A DNA stretch of 18,380 nucleotides from Baffinella frigidus (GCA_026770585.1 MU646480.1:304395-322774), one strand, 5' to 3'. Counted from the first letter of the stretch, positions 5,170 through 9,730 are shown. Made by a program: numbers and translations. Notes: a model not told the origin generated them from the sequence alone.

Positions 5170-8093
5170 CCTCCCTCCCTCCCTCCCTGTCTCTCTATCT
5201 CTCCTCCTCCCTCTGTCAGTCTCGGCTCTCTACACCAATTGACCAATTAACATCCACTGAAATCATGGAAGTGGATTGGAAGCATTGACCCTCAGAGGGC
5301 TTTCTCTCTCGGTGCTCGATTGGTCCTGCTCAGACACAGCCTCATGGGGGTGCAGACATGGCGGCCGTGTAGTAATAAAAGTCGTGTAGTAATAAAAGTC
5401 TACCTTTTATTACTAATAGTAATTTCGTGTAGTAATAAAAGGTAGTAATAAAAGTCTCTCGGAGTGCATTGACCCTCCGAGTGCTGGGTTGCTGGCACTC
5501 CGAACCCCTAAATCCTAAATCCTCAACCCTCATCCCTAAACCCCAAACCCTTAACCCAAAACCCAAAACCCGCAACCAGGTGCGACCTGAAGCAGAAGCG
5601 GGCGTGTGTCTACACAGGTTTCGAGCCCCGCCACATTCTTCTTCTCCTTCTTTTTCATGAATCTCGACTCTTGAGTTGAGTAATCCAAGCGTATATGGAC
5701 CCTACGACAAGCCCGCGAGATTCACGGCGCGTGACTCATCCGCCCAGGGGTTGTACCACCCGTACTACCTCAACACCAAGAATAACTTCCCACCCGTGCT
5801 ACGCGCTTGGTGAGGGTTTCGTTGGGGCCGGATTCCTTGGGGTAACGTGACCAAACTTGCACCAGAAACCCCGCAATCGCCTCAAAACGAGTTGACTTTT
5901 TTGGAAAGGTTGGTAGTCCTCCGTGTGGTGCGTCAAGCGTCAAGGGGCAGGGTGGTCTGCGCCAAGGGCAACCGCACGCTTGGTGACAATTAGATTCAAA
6001 ATCTCCGAGAAGGCGACGTTATCTTGAAAACTGAAGAGATTCAAAATCTCCGAGAAGGTGAAGCTATCTTGAAAGGTTGGGGTGGTAGAAGGTGGCGTTG
6101 GAATCCATCCGGAAAATGCTCGTAGGAGCGGCCAACACGGGGTACAGTAGTTGCACAATGCGTAGCATGTGCGGCGATGCCGCTGGTTGTTTGGCAATAA
6201 ATTATCAATCTCTCTGAAGTTGGGGTGAAATGCAGGGGAGGAGGCGCTGGGGCGCCTTTCGAACGCCTTCGAAAAGTCGAGCGTCAAGCAGGTCCACCCC
6301 TCCCTCCCTCCATGCCAACCTACCTGCCTACCTACCTACCTACCTACCTACCTACCTTCCTACCTACCTACCTACCTACCTATCTACCTACCTACCTACC
6401 TACCTACCTACCTACCTACCTACCTCTTTCGAAAAGTCGAGCGTCATCCCCCCCTACTTACATAAGCCTTAAGTGACCAGGCCTCCAAATGTGGGGGCCT
6501 GAGGTCCTAGGCTGGTCCTACGGCCCTACGGTAGGGCGTATGAGCCTACTGGCCACTTACGGGGTAGTGGTTTGACAGGCAATATCCGTGATGTTATCCT
6601 TCTTGACGACGTTGAAGCTGCTGCACGCATCGACTTCACTCTTCCCCAGGGCCGGATCTTGCGGGCTGGTTCTTGCATGTGAGATACCCCTGTGCCCTGG
6701 GCACGGTTTTGTACGCGGCCACAGACTAGACTCATTTCGTGACCATTCAACACTTCAAGTATTAGAGCTATTCCGGTAGGACTTGTCGCGTTTTCGATTT
6801 CGCGACTTCGAGACTTCAAGACTTCATTTGTACCATGAGATTTGAAACGGTGTGTTTTAAAACGTTTTACGCCCTTTAAAACCTTTTTGAAGTCTGAAAT
6901 TTTGAAATCTCGAAGTCGAAAACGCGACAAGTCCTACCGGAGTAGCTCTATAGGAAACGCTCTCAGGAGTGAGCGGTCGCGCGAGCCTTGGAATGCCCCT
7001 CGGAGTCTTCTTGACGCGACAGATCTAATCCGGTCAGGTATTTAAATTAAATGCTCGGGAGTTCCCCGAATGTACGAAAATTACTACACACGAGCAGGCG
7101 ATGTTGCAGGAGACGCTCTCAGGAGTTAGCGGTCGCGCGAGCCTTGGAACCCCCCTCGGAGACTTCTTGACGCGACAGATCGCTGCTCTGTCTTTCACCT
7201 AGGCGTGCTGGGACTCTCGGTGGCGTACCTACCTAGGGGTGGTGGGACTCGCTGCGCCTTGCCTACCTACCTAAGAGTGGTGCGACCCTCGGAGTCTCCT
7301 TGACGCACGCCGTGGGTACCCTCGGCGTCGTACCTACCTAAGAGTAGTGGGACTCTCGGTGTCGTCCGAGAGAGGACGGTGCTCTTTCTTCTTGACGCAA
7401 GAGAACTCTACTCTCTGTCTCCTGACGCGAGAGGGCATTCTTTCTCAGGTTATCGGAGCGCAGCTGGGGATCCTCGCAGCGTGCTACCTCCAGACCTACA
7501 ACGGTGCGAATGCGACCCCCCTTTCTGCCTCCCGCCACCCTTTCTGCAGCCAACAAGGCCCAGATCCGTCTCGTAAAGGACCAGCGTTTTCAGCTTATGT
7601 CATTGTTGTATTTGGTTCCGTTGCCGACAGATGCGAAAACCGCTCTAACATCGTGGAGCCTGTAGCGTTCAGACCGCCCACATGGAGCATACAGGGCTTA
7701 CTCGATTATCCCTTAAGTGACCAACGGGCGAATAATCGCCCGTGGAAGCCCTAGGCAGGTCCTAGGGCCCTACGGTAGGGCGTATGAGCCTACTGGTCAC
7801 TTAAGGGATAAGGTCACACAATACAAGGTCACACACTGGACACTCCGATGTGGACCTGAATTATTTAAGGTCCGCACACTGACTGCTTTTTTGTGGACCT
7901 TAAATTTAAGGTCACACACACTGACTGCTTTTCGTGTGTGACCTTACGTAACGACTCCCAAAAGTGACCACTAAGGAGTCCTCCTTAAAGTAACCGTTGC
8001 TCACTCACTAACCGCCCCCCCCTCTCCCACTCGGCAGTGCTACGGACGTCTGGGCCGCAGTACGCACAGATGAAGCCGCCCCCTCACGCGTAG
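67..8093 (+). CDS. ABCG-type ABC transporter, C-terminal membrane half (11 exons, 5' end outside window)
   Basis: This gene encodes the membrane-spanning (ABC-2) half of an ABCG/White-family transporter, which uses ATP to move lipids, sterols or other hydrophobic compounds across a membrane. Proposed exons are 67-119, 1071-1151, 1771-1839, 2439-2530, 3487-3559, 4028-4084, 4930-5060, 5580-5617, 6236-6291, 7449-7503 and 8038-8093. They join to 759 nt after a 2-nt partial codon, giving 252 codons plus TAG without an internal stop, and every junction is in phase. Family landmarks appear in order: [15 protein letters not shown] and FPKEK before a transmembrane segment, [58 protein letters not shown], the split TGEEAL, and [16 protein letters not shown] near the end. 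These are typical of algal ABCG half-transporters (established family knowledge, matched by eye). The Walker A, signature and Walker B motifs of the nucleotide-binding domain are not in the window and should lie to the left. Introns are large relative to exons and hold all the repeats listed separately. Confidence 0.85.
201..345 (+). repeat. dispersed repeat, copy 1 (partner at 17549)
   Basis: The stretch contains CTCTTGGGTGG, a doubled CTCGTTCTTGGAGC and two ATGACTTTTGA motifs, ending CCCCCCTCCAGCCCTGCG. The same order of motifs occurs at 17549-17690 in the same orientation. The copies diverge immediately after CCAGCCCTGCG. No coding potential is evident. Confidence 0.75.
345..457 (+). repeat. 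tRNA-derived SINE or degenerate tRNA-like sequence
   Basis: GGGATAGCGGATAAGGG resembles a pol III A box. About 40 nt downstream, GGTCCCGAGTTCGAACCTC matches a B box (GTTCGANNC core) and can form a T-arm with four of five pairs. A run of T follows (about 433), as expected for a pol III terminator. The 5' sequence does not pair with the 3' ACGGGAC as a tRNA acceptor stem would, so a functional tRNA is unlikely. A tRNA-derived SINE head fits better. Confidence 0.4.
552..682 (+). mobile_element. TIR element, TAGCTC family, copy 1
   Basis: The element runs from AGCTCTGTCTCATTCGGG to GACTGGGAATGAGCTA, with short inverted ends (TAGCTC). Related copies lie at 1177-1304 and 13580-13732, sharing CGACTATT, GGTACA(A/G)AT, CGTCAACTT and AGACTGAGATGGA motifs. 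Its right end abuts a partial copy of the first ABCG exon exactly at a TA. It has no coding capacity and is a MITE by structure. Confidence 0.65.
680..725 (+). pseudogene. echo copy of ABCG exon 1
   Basis: It reads [15 protein letters not shown] against [15 protein letters not shown] in the exon at 67. It starts at the exon-internal TA where a TIR element ends, so it lacks the exon's acceptor and first codons. The donor GT is replaced by GA (CAAGACCC), so it should not be spliced. Confidence 0.75.
733..930 (+). repeat. telomere-like CCCTAAA/CCCCAAA array
   Basis: This is an irregular array of CCCTAAAC and CCCCAAAC units, a degenerate form of the plant/algal telomere repeat (TTTAGGG). It sits inside an intron and leads directly into a copy of the ABCG exon at 938. 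It is interstitial, not a chromosome end, because genes lie on both sides. Confidence 0.85.
938..1009 (+). pseudogene. echo copy (first) of ABCG exon 2
   Basis: After the acceptor CTCGCAG it reads [16 protein letters not shown], identical to the proposed exon at 1071, and then diverges to PVAAE followed by telomere-like repeat with an in-frame TAA. The 5' part and acceptor are good but the 3' end is lost. This is the opposite polarity to most other echoes in this gene. Confidence 0.75.
1071..1151 (+). CDS. ABCG exon 2 (residues 18-44)
   Basis: The exon begins after CTCAACCAG, which ends a telomere-like repeat, and reads [16 protein letters not shown] then [11 protein letters not shown]. It covers the transmembrane segment preceding the FPKEK motif. 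The next bases are GCAAGA, so this would be a GC-AG intron; no GT donor preserves the conserved FPK. It is joined in phase 0 to 1771. Confidence 0.8.
1177..1304 (+). mobile_element. TIR element, TAGCTC family, copy 2
   Basis: It begins TAGCTCTGCCTCACTCGGG only about 26 nt after the ABCG exon at 1151 and ends near GACTGAGATGGACTC. A partial exon copy follows at once. Together with its flanks it forms exon end plus TIR element plus exon end again. Non-coding MITE. Confidence 0.65.
1306..1372 (+). pseudogene. echo copy (second) of ABCG exon 2
   Basis: It reads [20 protein letters not shown] followed by GCGAGACCCACC, matching the 3' two thirds of the exon at 1071 and the first 12-15 nt of its intron. 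It lacks an acceptor because its left edge is the end of a TIR element. One residue differs (ALSAT against ALAAT). Confidence 0.8.
1381..1770. other. intron remainder, no gene seen
   Basis: A short telomere-like patch (1384-1428) is followed by about 340 nt of ordinary sequence up to the acceptor at 1769-1770. Nothing in it is recognisable as an exon or a repeat with a partner in this window. Confidence 0.5.
1771..1839 (+). CDS. ABCG exon 3 (residues 45-67)
   Basis: After GATGGTGGCAG the exon reads [15 protein letters not shown] then ALPYFVSK and ends at the donor GTCCGT. This is the ABCG loop and helix between membrane segments; 'LYGALPYF.aK' is a strong family signature. Both ends are phase 0. 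The intron opens with CT microsatellite. Confidence 0.85.
1848..2010 (+). repeat. CT microsatellite followed by TTAGG tandem units
   Basis: An impure (CT)n tract with CG interruptions runs to about 1965. TAGGGTTAGGTTAGGTTAGG follows (1980-2005), which is a TTAGG pentamer array distinct from the CCCTAAA units elsewhere. It lies between the exon and its echo. Confidence 0.85.
2014..2055 (+). pseudogene. echo copy of ABCG exon 3
   Basis: It reads [14 protein letters not shown] followed by GTCCGTTCTCTCGC, the same as the end of the exon at 1839 and the first bases of its intron. It lacks the first 9 codons and an acceptor. Its residues (FVAK) are closer to the usual family sequence than FVSK of the upstream copy, so which copy is older is unclear. 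Confidence 0.8.
2062..2215 (+). repeat. CT-rich microsatellite
   Basis: An interrupted (CT)n tract follows the exon echo and mirrors the tract at 1848. Long open frames through it are low-complexity artefacts. Confidence 0.9.
2272..2436 (+). repeat. TTTGACC-rich foldback region before an acceptor
   Basis: TTTGACTGTGGTC pairs with GACCACAGTCAAA (2272-2315), and CAAAACACCTGC pairs with GCAGGTGTTTTG (2317-2392). The interval also repeats the heptamer TTTGACC many times up to the acceptor TTTGACCTCAG. It can fold as two hairpins just before the splice site. Confidence 0.6.
2439..2530 (+). CDS. ABCG exon 4 (residues 68-98)
   Basis: After TTTGACCTCAG it reads [16 protein letters not shown] then [14 protein letters not shown] and ends with two bases of a Lys codon at the donor GTGAGT, the best donor in the gene. 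It matches the ABCG segment 'aEaPv...YpLvGfq' covering a membrane helix. The phase-2 end fits the first G of the exon at 3487. Confidence 0.88.
2535..2644 (+). repeat. GA-rich microsatellite
   Basis: Impure (GA)n with CAGAGA units begins right after the donor and ends at the next exon echo. A similar purine tract follows at 2712-2870. Confidence 0.9.
2645..2696 (+). pseudogene. echo copy (first) of ABCG exon 4
   Basis: It reads [16 protein letters not shown], carries the same split AA and an intact GTGAGTGAG donor. Only the 3' half of the exon is present and purine microsatellite precedes it, so no acceptor is visible. Confidence 0.82.
2704..2870 (+). repeat. GA/CAGAGA microsatellite
   Basis: The tract begins with nine or so ACAGAG hexamers and then becomes GA- and G-rich. 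It lies between the two exon echoes and is probably the homology that allowed the repeated duplication. Confidence 0.9.
2871..2912 (+). pseudogene. echo copy (second) of ABCG exon 4
   Basis: It reads [13 protein letters not shown] followed by AA and the donor GTGAGTGTG. It is shorter and more diverged than the copy at 2645. The GTGAGT donor is kept in all three copies, although a 3' copy without an acceptor could not be used. Confidence 0.8.
3100..3385 (+). pseudogene. echo copy (first) of ABCG exon 5, interrupted by a foldback element
   Basis: The intron end (GGTCCTAACGCGTCC...CAG) and exon start match those before 3487. The exon copy is split at GATCCTA by the element 3161-3333 and resumes TCCTTCCTGAATTTCAACG, then [11 protein letters not shown]. 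When the element and one TA are removed, the copy aligns base for base with the exon at 3487. Confidence 0.8.
3161..3333 (+). mobile_element. 173-bp foldback element with ~80-bp arms, TA target duplication
   Basis: Left arm GAGCGCTGTGCAGAGAAGTT and right arm AACTTCTCTGCACAGCGCTC are exact inverse complements, and pairing continues through AAATTGGAGCCATTTTGTC to near the centre. TA flanks both sides (3159-3160, 3334-3335). It has no coding capacity and fits a MITE mobilised by a Tc1/mariner-like transposase (family inference from the TA target). Confidence 0.9.
3487..3559 (+). CDS. ABCG exon 5 (residues 99-122)
   Basis: After TTCTGTCAG one G completes Lys, then [16 protein letters not shown] and ALGLLLGA, ending at GTCCTC (3560). 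Joining to ISPSSDVAL gives the family pattern 'LGA..PSSDVAL'. A later donor GTAAGC at 3584 would add VLTPPASF and is a better splice consensus; it remains an alternative that also keeps the frame. Confidence 0.78.
3661..3750 (+). pseudogene. echo copy (third) of ABCG exon 5
   Basis: It reads [18 protein letters not shown], close to the exon at 3487, and continues to APPASF. There is no AG just upstream and its 5' codons are replaced by other sequence. The copy lacks the GTAAGC donor of its neighbour but keeps GCG followed by GTCCTC. Confidence 0.78.
3751..4027. other. intron remainder with small hairpins
   Basis: Small inverted repeats (GCCTACTGTGGGTAGGC; CGTCGC...GCGACG) occur near 3812-3860. 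No exon is evident before the acceptor GTATGGCAG at 4027. Confidence 0.5.
4028..4084 (+). CDS. ABCG exon 6 (residues 123-141)
   Basis: It reads [19 protein letters not shown], the conserved helix before the GF loop in ABCG proteins. The exon ends at CAG followed by GCAACC, which requires a GC-AG intron; no GT lies at the position that keeps the family sequence. Both ends are phase 0. It is one of the ABCG exons for which I found no echo copy. Confidence 0.8.
4085..4475. other. intron, nothing recognised
   Basis: About 390 nt of non-repetitive sequence without a recognisable exon, RNA or repeat. Confidence 0.5.
4476..4618 (+). pseudogene. echo copy (first) of ABCG exon 7, with ~92-nt insert
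   Basis: After CGCGCAG it matches ATCATCTTCAAC, is interrupted at 4488-4579 by a segment with ends CGCCGGCAG and CTGCCGGCG, and resumes GTTCAACATCGCCGAAGAG through FL, where TGG (Trp) has become TAG. It keeps the acceptor and the 5' half of the exon only. Confidence 0.8.
4664..4765 (+). repeat. remnant of the CAGGGCTTAC TIR family plus GCGTGTC repeats
   Basis: CTCCTAGGACTAGCCCTACTG and GGGGCGGCGCGTGTCC resemble the core and end of the element at 12654-12856. ATTGCGTGTC units follow and recur at 4872-4915 in front of the next exon copy. Confidence 0.5.
4775..4828 (+). pseudogene. echo copy (second) of ABCG exon 7
   Basis: It reads [17 protein letters not shown] and then TAG. The same Trp-to-stop change as in the copy at 4476, and the same following sequence (GTCCAGGGTGGTCAACGGAGG), show that the two echoes share an ancestor that had already lost the rest of the exon. 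Confidence 0.82.
4930..5060 (+). CDS. ABCG exon 7 (residues 142-185)
   Basis: After GGTCTCGCAG the exon reads [18 protein letters not shown], then [20 protein letters not shown] and SDLKF, ending with CG of a split Arg codon at the donor GTCTCT. It is the longest and most diagnostic exon of the gene: the loop 'FNGFNI.eENTP', the helix 'SvvRWGFQg' and 'NEF' are ABCG hallmarks. The intron starts with a CT microsatellite. Confidence 0.9.
5061..5215 (+). repeat. CT microsatellite at start of intron
   Basis: (CT)n with short CCCTCCCT and GTGTGTGT interruptions directly follows the donor. Confidence 0.92.
5316..5465 (+). repeat. dispersed repeat (ATGGCGGCCGTG) with GTAGTAATAAAAG units
   Basis: GGGGGTGCAGACATGGCGG is followed by several GTAGTAATAAAAG units in both orientations. 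Related copies are at 11697-11935 (split by a TIR element) and 14300-14365. Confidence 0.65.
5499..5578 (+). repeat. telomere-like array ending in a 3' splice site
   Basis: CCCTAAATCC/CCCCAAACCC units run into CGCAACCAG, which is the acceptor of the next ABCG exon. Confidence 0.8.
5580..5617 (+). CDS. ABCG exon 8 (residues 185-198)
   Basis: One G completes Arg, then [12 protein letters not shown] and the first base of Gly, ending at the donor GTTTCG. Joined to 6236 it gives YTGEEAL, the ABCG signature after the extracellular Cys pair. At 38 nt it is the shortest exon. The Cys residues fit the conserved luminal cysteines of the family. Confidence 0.82.
5618..6235. other. intron with a possible embedded exon and a 48-bp direct repeat
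   Basis: Contains the possible coding fragment 5690-5809 and, at about 5991-6077, two copies of ATTCAAAATCTCCGAGAAGG about 48 nt apart, each followed by (A/G)TTATCTTGAAA-type sequence. Otherwise unremarkable. Confidence 0.5.
5690..5809 (+). other. possible exon or gene fragment of unknown identity
   Basis: Between a pyrimidine-rich stretch ending CCAAG and a good donor consensus (TTG followed by GTGAGG) one frame reads [16 protein letters not shown] and [20 protein letters not shown], with natural-looking composition. It is 120 nt, so inclusion would not break the ABCG frame, but in the phase imposed by the ABCG exons a different, less protein-like frame is read. I do not recognise it; it may be chance. 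Confidence 0.2.
6236..6291 (+). CDS. ABCG exon 9 (residues 199-216)
   Basis: After GAAATGCAG two bases complete Gly and the exon reads [18 protein letters not shown], ending at the donor GTCCAC. With the preceding exon it forms [10 protein letters not shown], matching the usual 'TGeeaLeRl' of ABCG proteins. Joining in phase 0 to VIGAQLG gives a natural continuation. Confidence 0.82.
6314..6425 (+). repeat. TACC tetranucleotide microsatellite
   Basis: A near-perfect (TACC)n array of about 27 units with a few TTCC, TGCC and TATC variants. A short copy of the preceding exon's end flanks its right side. Confidence 0.95.
6426..6447 (+). pseudogene. echo of the 3' end of ABCG exon 9
   Basis: TTTCGAAAAGTCGAGCGTCA repeats TTCGAAAAGTCGAGCGTCA at 6268-6286, separated from it by the TACC array. 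The final AGCAG and the donor are missing. Confidence 0.75.
6465..6564 (+). mobile_element. TIR element, CCTTAAGTGGCC family, copy 1
   Basis: 100 bp between TA dinucleotides (6463-6464, 6565-6566). Left CCTTAAGTGACCAG and right CTGGCCACTTACGG are inverted. The interior shares CCCTACGGTAGGGCGTATGAG with the copies at 7709, 11562 and 11750. Confidence 0.8.
6588..6650 (+). pseudogene. possible divergent copy of ABCG exon 5
   Basis: One frame reads [15 protein letters not shown], which aligns with [14 protein letters not shown] of the exon at 3487 with one inserted codon; the DNA shows parallel similarity (TCCTTCTTGACG against TCGTTCCTGACG). It lies two introns further downstream. It may come from a paralogous ABCG gene, or be coincidence. 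Confidence 0.35.
6765..6948 (+). mobile_element. 184-bp foldback element, TA target duplication
   Basis: GAGCTATTCCGGTAGGACTT... pairs with ...AAGTCCTACCGGAGTAGCTC, and pairing continues through GTCGCGTTTTCGA. TA flanks at 6763-6764 and 6949-6950. The interior is rich in short CTTCGAGACTTCAAGACTTC units and itself partly folds. Non-coding MITE. Confidence 0.88.
6958..7178 (+). repeat. ~68-bp direct repeat pair, 153 bp apart
   Basis: GCTCTCAGGAGTGAGCGGTC...CTTGACGCGACAGATC at 6958-7025 recurs with few changes at 7109-7178. The interval between holds AT-rich sequence with ACGAGCAGGCG. No coding frame is supported. Confidence 0.8.
7190..7435 (+). repeat. degenerate TACCTACCTA / GGGACTCTCGGTG repeats
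   Basis: Four or so imperfect copies of TACCTACCTAAGAGTGGTGGGACTC, spaced about 35-65 nt, fill the end of the intron up to the pyrimidine tract before 7449. Confidence 0.65.
7449..7503 (+). CDS. ABCG exon 10 (residues 217-234)
   Basis: After CATTCTTTCTCAG the exon reads [18 protein letters not shown] plus one base, ending at the donor GTGCGA. This is the last transmembrane helix of the ABC-2 domain. The phase-1 end fits the TG start of the exon at 8038 to give the family sequence YLQTYNVL. Confidence 0.87.
7692..7946 (+). mobile_element. TIR element of CAGGGCTTAC family, interrupted by another element
   Basis: CAGGGCTTACTCGAT (after TA at 7690-7691) and, beyond the inserted element, TAAGGTCACACA rebuild the left end seen at 12654. 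The downstream part has AAGGTCACACACTGACTG and the inverse GTGTGTGACCTTA near 7933-7945. The expected right terminus is missing or diverged. Confidence 0.65.
7709..7808 (+). mobile_element. TIR element, CCTTAAGTGGCC family, copy 2
   Basis: 100 bp with TCCCTTAAGTGACCA and TGGTCACTTAAGGGA ends, exact inverse complements, and TA on both sides (7707-7708, 7809-7810). It sits inside an older element at 7692, so the order of insertion is clear. Non-coding. Confidence 0.9.
8038..8093 (+). CDS. ABCG terminal exon (residues 235-252 and stop)
   Basis: After the pyrimidine tract CCCCCCCCTCTCCCACTCGGCAG two bases complete Val, then [17 protein letters not shown] and TAG at 8091-8093. The exon continues YLQTYN with VLRTSGP, as in other algal ABCG proteins. 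The stop is followed within 45 nt by two AATAAA motifs, consistent with a 3' end. Confidence 0.82.
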
Positions 8094-8568
8094 CCAGTAC
8101 CACGAAAATAAATGGACCGATGCGCGAAATAAATGGACCGATCTGCGCAGCCCACTGTGTGGTCCTTGAGGTCCTTGAGGTTCTTCGAGCTCCCAACATA
8201 GGCGGACACCGGAACTTGTTCTGTAGAAAGGCCATGCTTCCTTTCGGATCACATCAAGCCCCCCTGTACATAGAATCGCGGTTGGCGGCACCCTATCGTA
8301 GTATGCTTTCTCTGCAGTCCTTTCTACGGAAGGGCGTGTCGTTGGGCTATGTTGAGCGAAATTAAAACCTAAAGGACCTAAAGTTGCACACAGAGAATCC
8401 ATGGAAGGTTTCAGCCTCCCCTGGCAGCGTCCCCCTCCCGCGTAGAGAGAAAGAAAGCCGCTTTATTGAAGTTGCACACAGAGAATCCTATCGTAGTTGC
8501 ACACAGAGAATCCATGGAAGGTTTCAGCCTCCATTTCAGCCTCCCCTTGCAGCCTCCCCCTCCCGCGT
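8094..8568. other. intergenic DNA with short repeats
   Basis: GTTGCACACAGAGAATCC appears at 8381, 8470 and 8494; ATGGAAGGTTTCAGCCTCC and CCCCCTCCCGCGTA each appear twice. TAGAGAGAAAGAAAGCCGC (8442) recurs at 8687 beyond a TIR insertion. No gene recognised. Confidence 0.6.
8107..8133 (+). terminator. polyadenylation signal candidates for the ABCG gene
   Basis: AATAAA occurs at 8107-8112 and again at 8128-8133, 14 and 35 nt after the stop codon, within a tandem AATAAATGGACCGAT repeat. Whether this organism uses AATAAA is unknown. Confidence 0.35.
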
Positions 8569-8569
8569 A

Positions 8570-8686
8570 CAGGGGTACCTCGATTACAAGAAAACGTCAC
8601 CCCCCTAGGACGACCATAGGGCCCTAGGCATAGGCCTACTGTAGGTTCCTACGGGGAGGCGTTTTCTTGTAATCGAGGTACCCCTG
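8570..8686 (+). mobile_element. TIR element, CAGGGGTACCTCG family, copy 1
   Basis: 117 bp with arms CAGGGGTACCTCGATTACAA and TTGTAATCGAGGTACCCCTG, exact inverse complements, flanked by TA (8568-8569, 8687-8688). The core contains TAGGGCCCTAGG. The uninterrupted target is present at 8429-8468, so the insertion is proved inside the window. Confidence 0.95.
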
Positions 8687-8804
8687 TAGAGAGAAAGAAA
8701 GCCGCTTTATTGAAACGAGCACGAAAACACGACAGCGTCAAGCTTCGCCAGAGGGCACGAGATGTGCATGGGATGCGCTGGGCACTACCCCGAGAACCCC
8801 TTTA

Positions 8805-8938
8805 TCCGGGGAACCCTATTTTTCTTTCATTTGATAGCAACGAAATTTACTACAGAGATCCTTTAATATTACTAATAAGAACGAATTGTGTAGTAATTTT
8901 CGTTGCCATCAAATGAAAGAAAAATAGGTTTCCCCGGA
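8805..8938 (+). mobile_element. 134-bp foldback element with ~50-bp arms
   Basis: TCCGGGGAACCCTATTTTTC pairs with GAAAAATAGGTTTCCCCGGA, and pairing extends through TTTCATTTGATAGCAACGAAA to GTAGTAAT. TA flanks at 8803-8804 and 8939-8940. Its ends are unlike the other families here. Confidence 0.92.
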
Positions 8939-8949
8939 TAACCCTTGTA

Positions 8950-9098
8950 CAGGGGTGCCTCGCTCATAAGAAACCGCCCGCCCCGTAGGACCCTACAGGG
9001 GCCCTATGCCTCGGGCCCTATGGCTGTCCTAGCTAGGGAGGGGTGCGGTTTCTTATGAGCGAGGCACCACTGCGGTTTCTTATGAGCGAGGCACCCCT
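8950..9098 (+). mobile_element. TIR element, CAGGGGTACCTCG family, copy 2, with doubled right arm
   Basis: The left arm CAGGGGTGCCTCGCTCATAA pairs with TTATGAGCGAGGCACCACTG ending about 9072. A second right arm, CGGTTTCTTATGAGCGAGG to CCCCTG, follows directly to 9098. The element begins 11 nt after the foldback element at 8805. Confidence 0.88.
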
Positions 9099-9100
9099 GC

Positions 9101-9192
9101 ATCTCCAACGTGCTCTGCCACGGCGCGACAATCTTCGTGGGATGCAGCTCTGGCGCTGTCTGCACTGGCGCGGTCTGCATTCTGCACGCGCG
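9101..9192 (+). other. possible orphan exon
   Basis: Immediately right of a TIR element one frame reads ISNVLCHGATIFVGCSSG and AVCTGAVCILHA, followed by a reasonable donor (GCGCG then GTAACG). The pattern 'l.hG..iFvGc.sG.v' is reminiscent of a beta-propeller (WD40-like) blade, but it is too short to assign. No acceptor is visible, perhaps because the element inserted there. Confidence 0.25.
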
Positions 9193-9196
9193 GTAA

Positions 9197-9730
9197 CGGT
9201 TCTGTGAAAGTAAAGTTTTCGCAAGTGCGAAGAAAGCTCGAAATAACGAAATAACGAAAAATTCACTCAAGCGCATCCATCCAGGATTGCAGGGGGGGGT
9301 ATTTCAAAAGTCGATTTTTAACAGAAGATTTTAAAAAGACGATTTTTTGAGAAGAAAATGGCTCAGCCAATGGCTCAAACGCCAGCCAGCCAATGGCTCA
9401 AACGCCAGCCACCAAATACCTTCACCAAGGACCTTTTTATTAATAAATGGAGGTTTAAGAACGGACCGCAAGTGTTGGGGGGGGTAGTGCGGGGGCCTCG
9501 CAACGTTTTGTGGTGCGGGCTGTCGGGAAGGCCGCCCTGAACCGCCTGCCCCGCCCCCCACCCTCTTAGGTCCTTTAGGTTTTAATTTACAAATTTACAT
9601 TTTTAATTTACCGCCCCCCCTCTTTGGTGCCGAATATTTCCTGTAAACAAAAATGTTTTTTTTGCAGGGGGGTCATAAGGCTTGACTTCTAAGCCTGCGT
9701 GGGAGAAATAACTTGGGGAGGAAAACGACG
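9197..9730. other. intergenic DNA upstream of the dehydrogenase gene
   Basis: Contains a T/A-rich patch, a tandem pair of AATGGCTCAAACGCCAGCC (9367-9411) and a G-rich segment. TTTTTTTTGCAG at 9655-9666 looks like a 3' splice site ahead of the SDR coding region, so an upstream 5' UTR exon is possible. No promoter element can be supported. Confidence 0.45.

Noticed and set aside
7550-7572. Alternative ABCG exon reading NKAQIRL after CTTTCTGCAG
   Set aside because: The frame fits, but the exon at 8038 gives the family sequence YLQTYNVL with a proper stop, so this acceptor is more likely chance.
9713-9730. Earlier start for the SDR protein
   Set aside because: It would require a non-ATG codon; the ATG at 9731 directly precedes the conserved beta strand and glycine-rich loop.
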